Shown here: one piece after another, positions 7,988 to 12,184 of the stretch
Layout of the letters: each line of letters starts with the position of its first letter
How positions within the stretch are numbered: position 1 is the stretch's first letter
NCBI GenBank assembly: GCA_031283915.1
Contig: JAITAY010000057.1
Coordinates: 1 to 12,184, forward strand
From: Tannerella sp.
GTDB lineage: Bacteria; Bacteroidota; Bacteroidia; Bacteroidales; Tannerellaceae
Length of the DNA stretch: 12,184 bases
Direction of reading: 5' to 3'
The notes under the pieces: model-generated
Database searches by the model: none
What the model was told of the DNA's origin: nothing
Seen by the model: the letters and a program-made list of their open reading frames with translations, nothing else
Program-made: the position numbers and the translations under genes

Positions 7988-8040
7988 GTTATGGCCATAA
8001 CGTAGCCCGTGACATGACCATAACGTGACCCATGTTATGG
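7988..8040. repeat. Second 23-bp-period repeat pair with perfect 14-bp palindrome
   Basis: Positions 7988-8001 read GTTATGGCCATAAC, a perfect palindrome. CCATAACGT recurs at 7995 and 8018, exactly 23 bp apart, and the two 23-bp units share further bases (CCCGTGACAT versus CCCATGTTAT). ATGTTATGG at 8032-8040 is an inverted copy of the CCATAAC half-site. A weaker third unit may precede (about 7972-7994). The period equals that of the array 60 bp upstream although the sequence differs. Confidence 0.7.
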
Positions 8041-8184
8041 GCATACGGAAACAAACAGCTCCCGGACGTCTGAAAGCTCGGACAGCCGGATGCTTTCCTC
8101 TTCTTCGGACAAAAGCCACTGCCGGTGACGTGGCGATACTTATAGAAAGACCGTATTCCGACTAATTTAAACATGATAAATACC

Positions 8185-8215
8185 ATTGTTATCCGAAAAA
8201 TAAATCCGACCTTTG
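8185..8215 (+). promoter_or_regulatory. Candidate Bacteroidota-type promoter for the DUF5686 gene
   Basis: GACCTTTG at 8208-8215 resembles the Bacteroidota -7 box TAnnTTTG, with one mismatch at the first base. ATTG at 8185-8188 resembles the -33 TTG element, with a 19-bp spacer within the usual range. It lies in the most AT-rich part of the intergenic region, 37 bases before the ATG at 8253. This predicts a 5' leader of about 30 nt. Called by pattern only. Confidence 0.5.
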
Positions 8216-8252
8216 CAACGTATTAATCAATAGTGGGTTTGACGATAAGGGA

Positions 8253-10820
8253 ATGGGAGAAAGAAATCCTGCACATGCATTATTTATATTGATTATATGG
8301 TTCGTCGGTTGCGCGGCAAACAGTTATGCACAACATACGATTCAAGCGGAAGGGTATATCCTGGATTCGTTGACGAATGAGACCATACCCGGCGTGTCTG
8401 TTTATTTGAAAGGTACGACATTTGGAACCGCTACGGGCGAGGATGGATATTTTTCTTTCAAGGCAAAGTTGGACAGCGCTCTGCTGGTCGTTTCGGCGGT
8501 GGGTTATGCGGAATATCAGCAGCCCCTGCAGGCCGGCATCAACCGGCTGACGATACGCTTGCAGCCAGTCATTTATCAGCTTGCAGATGTGGTGGTGAAT
8601 CCCCGAAAAGAACGTTATACCCGAAAAAATAATCCGGCGGTGGAATTTATCGAACAAGCCATCGCCCGGCGTAACCTGAACGACCCGCATAACCGGGACT
8701 ATTACAGCTACGACACCTACGAACAAAAAATCCTGGCCAGGAATGATTTCGACGAGAAAAAAGCCCGGAACAGCCGAATCTATAAACAGTTCGATTTCAT
8801 TTTCAATTATACGGATACCTCGGCCATTACCGGCAAAACGATACTGCCCGTCTTCGACGAGGAAATCATCGGACAAACGTATTACCGGAAGTCGCCACGC
8901 TCGGAAAAGCAAGTCATACAGGGTCACAAGCGCGACGGCCTGATCGACATTCTCCCCGAAGACGGTACCCGGCAGTTTATCGAAGAAGTATTCAGGGAAG
9001 TCGATATTTTTCAGGATAATATTCCGCTGTTCCTGAACCGGTTTGTCAGTCCGTTGGCTTCGTTTGCCCCGTATTTCTACAAATATTACCTGCTCGACAC
9101 CCTGAACATCGGCGACGAACTGTGTGTAGACATGGCTTTTGTGCCCTACCATTCGGAGTCGTTCGGATTTACCGGACATCTGTACATCACGCTGGATTCG
9201 ACGTATTTTGTGAAGCGGGTTACCCTGAACGTGCCGAAGGACATCAACCTGAATTACGTAGGCCACATGACGATAGAACAGCGTTTCGACCGTACGGAAG
9301 ACCGCCAGACCCGACTGATGACCCAAAATGACATCATCGTGGAATTCCGGATTACCGAGAAGTCCAAGGGCTTTTACGCCCGCCGGATTTGTCTCCACCA
9401 TCGTCATTCCTTTTCTCCCCCCGACGAAATGGCTGTTTTTGAGAAAGGGGCATCGGTCATCGAATCGGATGATGCACGCAAACAACCGGAAGCATTCTGG
9501 CGCGATCACCGGATCAGGGGAACGGAAATACAGAAAACGTCCGTAGACAAGATGATGGCGCGTCTGCGCAGCGTACCGGCCTATTTCTGGACAGAAAAAA
9601 TCGCCAATACGCTGATCAACGGATACGTTCAGACCTCCGAAACGGACAGTCGGTTTGAGATCGGGCCGGCGAACACGTTCATTAGCGGCAATTCGCTGGA
9701 AGGCACCCGTCTCCGCATCGGTGGAACGACAACGGTCAACCTCAGTCGCCGGCTTTTCGCAGACGGTTACTTAGCCTACGGCGCCAGAGACCGGAAACTC
9801 AAAGGCGATCTTATCCTGGAATATTCCTTCAACGACAAGAAGACTTTCCGCAAGGAATATCCTTTCCACTACCTGCGGGCGGAATACAAACACGACATCA
9901 ACCAGATCGGGCAACATTATCTCTACACCAATCCCGACAACCTTTTCATGATGCTGAAACGGCGGCGCAACAATCTGATTACGTATATGCGGACCGCCGA
10001 ACTGAGCTATTATAACGAGCATTACAACGGCTGGGGATACGGTATTTCGGCGCGTCACGTGACGGAGTGGGCTACGCCGGACGTTCCCTTCGAAAAGATC
10101 CTGCCCGATGGCAGCGTCGTCCCGGCAGGTCATTATTATTCCACCCAGTTTGAAGGAAAAATACGCTGGGCGCCGAATGAAAAGTTTTACCAGTCGCGCA
10201 ATTACCGCTATCCCATCACACTGGATGCACCCGTGTTTACCCTGAGTCATGTCTTTTCACCCAAAGGCCTGCTCGGATCCGACTACCGCTACAATCGTAC
10301 CGACCTCGGCATCCGGAAGCGGTTTTGGATGTCGCCCTTCGGATACATTGACCTGTACGGTCAGGCCGGCAAGGTATGGGACAAGGCGCCCTATCCGCTG
10401 CTGATTATTCCGAACGCCAACCTTTCCTACAGCATTGAGGCGGAATCGTATGCATTGATGGATCCGATGGAATTTATCAACGACCGGTATGTATCGTGGG
10501 AGCTTACGTATTTCATGAATGGCGCCCTGTTAAACCGTTTCCCGCTCCTCAAATACTTGAAGTTGCGCGAAGTATTTGCCTTCCGGGGCTGGTACGGCAG
10601 TCTGAGCGACAAGAACAATCCGGCCAAAGACGGTGCAGGACTTTATCGCTTTCCTTCAAACAGCTACCTGATGACCGAAGGCCCCTATATGGAAGCCAGC
10701 GTCGGCGTGAGCAACATCTTCAAGGTGCTGCGCCTGGACTATGTATGGCGCCTTTCGTACCGCAATCATCCGCATACGCCCAACTACGGCCTGCGAATGA
10801 AGATGGAATTTTCCTTTTGA
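8253..10820 (+). CDS. DUF5686 family outer-membrane protein with carboxypeptidase-regulatory-like domain
   Basis: Complete gene of 855 residues. A signal peptide is clear: hydrophobic ALFILIIWFVGCAANSYA, with cleavage likely after A26 (SYA-Q). Residues ~28-104 match the CarboxypepD_reg-like fold common in Bacteroidota outer-membrane proteins (TIPGVSVYLKGTTFGTATGEDGYFSF, then VSAVGY). The remainder fits DUF5686: the NPAVEFIEQAI segment (~127-137), a mixed periplasmic part, and from ~residue 465 alternating polar/aromatic strands typical of a beta-barrel, ending in KMEFSF with a terminal Phe as expected of barrel proteins. ATG 8253 is chosen because it gives a proper signal peptide and no alternative start lies closely upstream. 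It has its own candidate promoter and is followed 53 bp later by rarA. The molecular function of the family is not established as far as I know. Confidence 0.85.
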   Translation: MGERNPAHALFILIIWFVGCAANSYAQHTIQAEGYILDSLTNETIPGVSVYLKGTTFGTATGEDGYFSFKAKLDSALLVVSAVGYAEYQQPLQAGINRLTIRLQPVIYQLADVVVNPRKERYTRKNNPAVEFIEQAIARRNLNDPHNRDYYSYDTYEQKILARNDFDEKKARNSRIYKQFDFIFNYTDTSAITGKTILPVFDEEIIGQTYYRKSPRSEKQVIQGHKRDGLIDILPEDGTRQFIEEVFREVDIFQDNIPLFLNRFVSPLASFAPYFYKYYLLDTLNIGDELCVDMAFVPYHSESFGFTGHLYITLDSTYFVKRVTLNVPKDINLNYVGHMTIEQRFDRTEDRQTRLMTQNDIIVEFRITEKSKGFYARRICLHHRHSFSPPDEMAVFEKGASVIESDDARKQPEAFWRDHRIRGTEIQKTSVDKMMARLRSVPAYFWTEKIANTLINGYVQTSETDSRFEIGPANTFISGNSLEGTRLRIGGTTTVNLSRRLFADGYLAYGARDRKLKGDLILEYSFNDKKTFRKEYPFHYLRAEYKHDINQIGQHYLYTNPDNLFMMLKRRRNNLITYMRTAELSYYNEHYNGWGYGISARHVTEWATPDVPFEKILPDGSVVPAGHYYSTQFEGKIRWAPNEKFYQSRNYRYPITLDAPVFTLSHVFSPKGLLGSDYRYNRTDLGIRKRFWMSPFGYIDLYGQAGKVWDKAPYPLLIIPNANLSYSIEAESYALMDPMEFINDRYVSWELTYFMNGALLNRFPLLKYLKLREVFAFRGWYGSLSDKNNPAKDGAGLYRFPSNSYLMTEGPYMEASVGVSNIFKVLRLDYVWRLSYRNHPHTPNYGLRMKMEFSF

Positions 10821-10873
10821 AGAGAAACCGGCCATTCAAATTTTCAATACATTTACATGCATAACCAGAGACA

Positions 10874-12154
10874 ATGAATCAACCGTTAGCAGAAAGAATG
10901 AGACCCCGGACGCTGGACGATTACATCGGCCAGAAGCATTTGGCGGGCGCGCAGGCATCGTTGCGCCGGATGATTGACGCCGGGCGTGTGCCGTCGTTCA
11001 TCATGTGGGGGCCGCCGGGTGTCGGCAAAACAACGCTGGCGCAAATCATTGCCCACAAGCTGGAATGTCCGTTTTACACGCTGAGCGCCATCAGTGCGGG
11101 GGTGAAAGACGTGCGCGAAGTCATCGACAAAGCCAGAGGCAATCCCCTGTTCCACGCGACCCGTTCGCCCATCCTGTTTATCGACGAAATCCACCGCTTC
11201 AGCAAATCGCAACAGGATTCGCTGCTCAATGCCGTAGAAACGGGCGTCGTGACGTTGATCGGCGCCACCACGGAAAACCCGTCGTTCGAAGTCATCCGTC
11301 CCCTGCTATCGCGCTGTCAGGTATACACGCTCAAACCGCTGGACGAGGACGATTTGCTCGCCCTGCTGCGGAAAGCCATTTCGGAAGATGTGATCCTGAA
11401 ACAGAAAACCATCCGGGTGAAGGAAACGGCTGCCCTGCTCCGTTACGCCGGCGGCGATGCCCGTAAGCTGTTGAACACGCTGGAACTGGTTGTCGGGGCA
11501 GAAGAAGACAGCCCGCAAATCGAGATCACGGACAAAAAGGTCGTCGAGCGTTTGCAGGAAAATCCGGCAGCGTACGACAAAGGCGGCGAAATGCACTACG
11601 ACATTATCTCGGCCTTTATCAAGTCCGTCCGGGGCAGCGATCCGGATGCGGCCGTGTACTGGCTGGCACGGATGGTAGCCGGCGGTGAAGACCCGGAATT
11701 TATCGCCCGCCGGCTGTTGATTCTGGCCGCCGAGGACATCGGCCTGGCCAACCCCAATGCGCTGCTGCTGGCCAATGCCTGTTTTGACGCGCTCAAAAAG
11801 ATCGGCTGGCCCGAAGGACGCATCATCCTCGCAGAAACGACCATATATCTGGCTTGCTGTCCGAAAAGCAATTCGGCGTATCTGGCCATCGACGGGGCAC
11901 TGGCGCTTGTCAATGAAACGGGTAATCTGCCGGTTCCTCTCCACCTGCGCAATGCACCGACCGCACTGATGAAGGAGTTGAATTACGGCAAAAACTACAA
12001 GTATGCGCATGATTATGAAGGGCACTTTGTCAAGCAGGATTTTCTGCCGGAGGAATTGCTGCAACATCGCCTGTGGAAAGGTCAACCCAATCCGGCCGAA
12101 AGTAAGCTGATCGAACGGATGCAACAACTCTGGGGCGAACGGTACAACAAATGA
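10874..12154 (+). CDS. rarA: Replication-associated recombination protein A (RarA/MgsA), AAA+ ATPase
   Basis: Complete gene of 426 residues, near the usual length of the family. The N-terminus NQPLAERMRPRTLDDYIGQKHL is characteristic. Visible motifs: Walker A GPPGVGKT (46-53), Walker B ILFIDE (100-105) followed by IHRF, sensor 1 GATTENPS (130-137), an arginine-finger candidate in LLSRC (R147), sensor 2 GGDARKLLN (193-201). The C-terminal MgsA domain is intact: HYDIISAFIKSVRGSDPDAAVYW (from 241), ARRLLILAAEDIGLANP (278-294) and YAHDYEGHFVKQDFLPEEL (377-395). By family knowledge RarA is a cytoplasmic tetramer related to clamp-loader subunits that acts at stalled forks and interacts with SSB. 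No terminator or convincing promoter lies in the 53 bp after the DUF5686 gene, so co-transcription is likely. All key residues are present. Confidence 0.97.
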   Translation: MNQPLAERMRPRTLDDYIGQKHLAGAQASLRRMIDAGRVPSFIMWGPPGVGKTTLAQIIAHKLECPFYTLSAISAGVKDVREVIDKARGNPLFHATRSPILFIDEIHRFSKSQQDSLLNAVETGVVTLIGATTENPSFEVIRPLLSRCQVYTLKPLDEDDLLALLRKAISEDVILKQKTIRVKETAALLRYAGGDARKLLNTLELVVGAEEDSPQIEITDKKVVERLQENPAAYDKGGEMHYDIISAFIKSVRGSDPDAAVYWLARMVAGGEDPEFIARRLLILAAEDIGLANPNALLLANACFDALKKIGWPEGRIILAETTIYLACCPKSNSAYLAIDGALALVNETGNLPVPLHLRNAPTALMKELNYGKNYKYAHDYEGHFVKQDFLPEELLQHRLWKGQPNPAESKLIERMQQLWGERYNK

Positions 12155-12184
12155 AACAGGTTTCCTTTTTCAGGCAAAAAGTAC
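12151..12184 (+). CDS. Possible start of a downstream gene (3'-partial)
   Basis: An ATG at 12151 overlaps the rarA stop codon in the arrangement ATGA. It opens a frame that stays open to the end of the window and reads MKQVSFFRQKV. A 4-bp overlap is the typical spacing of translationally coupled genes. Only 11 codons are visible, so the product cannot be identified and the call could be wrong. Confidence 0.35.
   Translation, partial: MKQVSFFRQKV

Larger units (their letters stand above)
7610..8252. other. Intergenic region with terminator, two repeat families and a promoter
   Basis: No credible gene lies in these 643 bases. Contents in order: a short spacer with a weak 6-bp inverted repeat (7673-7693), a strong terminator (7716-7750), a small direct repeat of GGGTGAC (7771-7786), a 23-bp tandem array (7794-7927), a GC-rich stretch, a second 23-bp-period repeat with a 14-bp palindrome (7988-8040), about 120 bp with nothing recognised, and an AT-rich promoter region (8160-8252). 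Open frames on the minus strand here are repeat translations, not genes. Confidence 0.7.

Noticed and set aside
7700..8119. Minus-strand open frames of 69-139 residues over the intergenic repeats
   Set aside because: Because 23 is not a multiple of 3, all three minus frames read through the array with the same peptide fragments (for example RSDPF and SLR). They are stop-free repeat translations with no domain or initiation signal.
8115..8134. Hairpin GCCAC/GTGGC as a riboswitch or operator
   Set aside because: A 5-bp stem with a 10-nt loop upstream of the candidate promoter is expected by chance and resembles no known regulatory element.
8298..8312. Lipobox in the DUF5686 protein (WFVGC, Cys20)
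   Set aside because: Phe at -3 and Val at -2 fit the lipobox poorly, and a better signal peptidase I site (SYA-Q) follows six residues later.
8280..9509. Minus-strand 409-residue open frame
   Set aside because: It is antisense to the clearly identified DUF5686 gene and shows no domain of its own.
10816..10855. Promoter for rarA (TTTG at 10816 and TACATTTA at 10848)
   Set aside because: The spacer is 28 bp, well beyond the usual 19-21, and the -7-like box lacks the final G.

Overview
The window looks like a chromosomal stretch from a Bacteroidota bacterium, most likely of the Bacteroidales. It holds a giant surface protein ending in a type IX secretion (T9SS) type A sorting domain, an outer-membrane protein with a carboxypeptidase-regulatory-like N-terminus and a DUF5686 body, and a candidate promoter of the Bacteroidota type (a TTTG-bearing -7 box). 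Coding DNA is moderately GC-rich. The species cannot be named from this sequence.

All supported genes are on the + strand. Positions 2-7609 are the 3' part of a giant gene whose beginning lies before the window. The visible 2535 residues are built from a long-period repeat of about 727-729 residues: FG-GAP beta-propeller, VWNQ linker, CARDB-like domain, cadherin/Ig-like domain. It is present as one partial and two full copies, followed by a long unique C-terminal region and the T9SS domain. The gene ends shortly before a strong rho-independent terminator (7716-7750).

Positions 7610-8252 carry no credible gene. After the terminator there is a 23-bp-period tandem array of palindromic units (7794-7927). 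About 60 bp further on is a second, unrelated-looking pair of 23-bp repeats with a perfect 14-bp palindrome (7988-8040). A candidate promoter (8185-8215) precedes the next gene.

Positions 8253-10820 encode the DUF5686-type outer-membrane protein. After 53 bp comes rarA (10874-12154), a AAA+ ATPase acting at stalled replication forks. Its stop codon overlaps an ATG (ATGA) that may start another gene leaving the window. These last genes probably form one transcription unit; no functional link between the outer-membrane protein and RarA is evident.

Nothing here is clearly a new defence or mobile system. The most notable items are the modular giant surface protein and the two intergenic repeat families sharing a 23-bp period.
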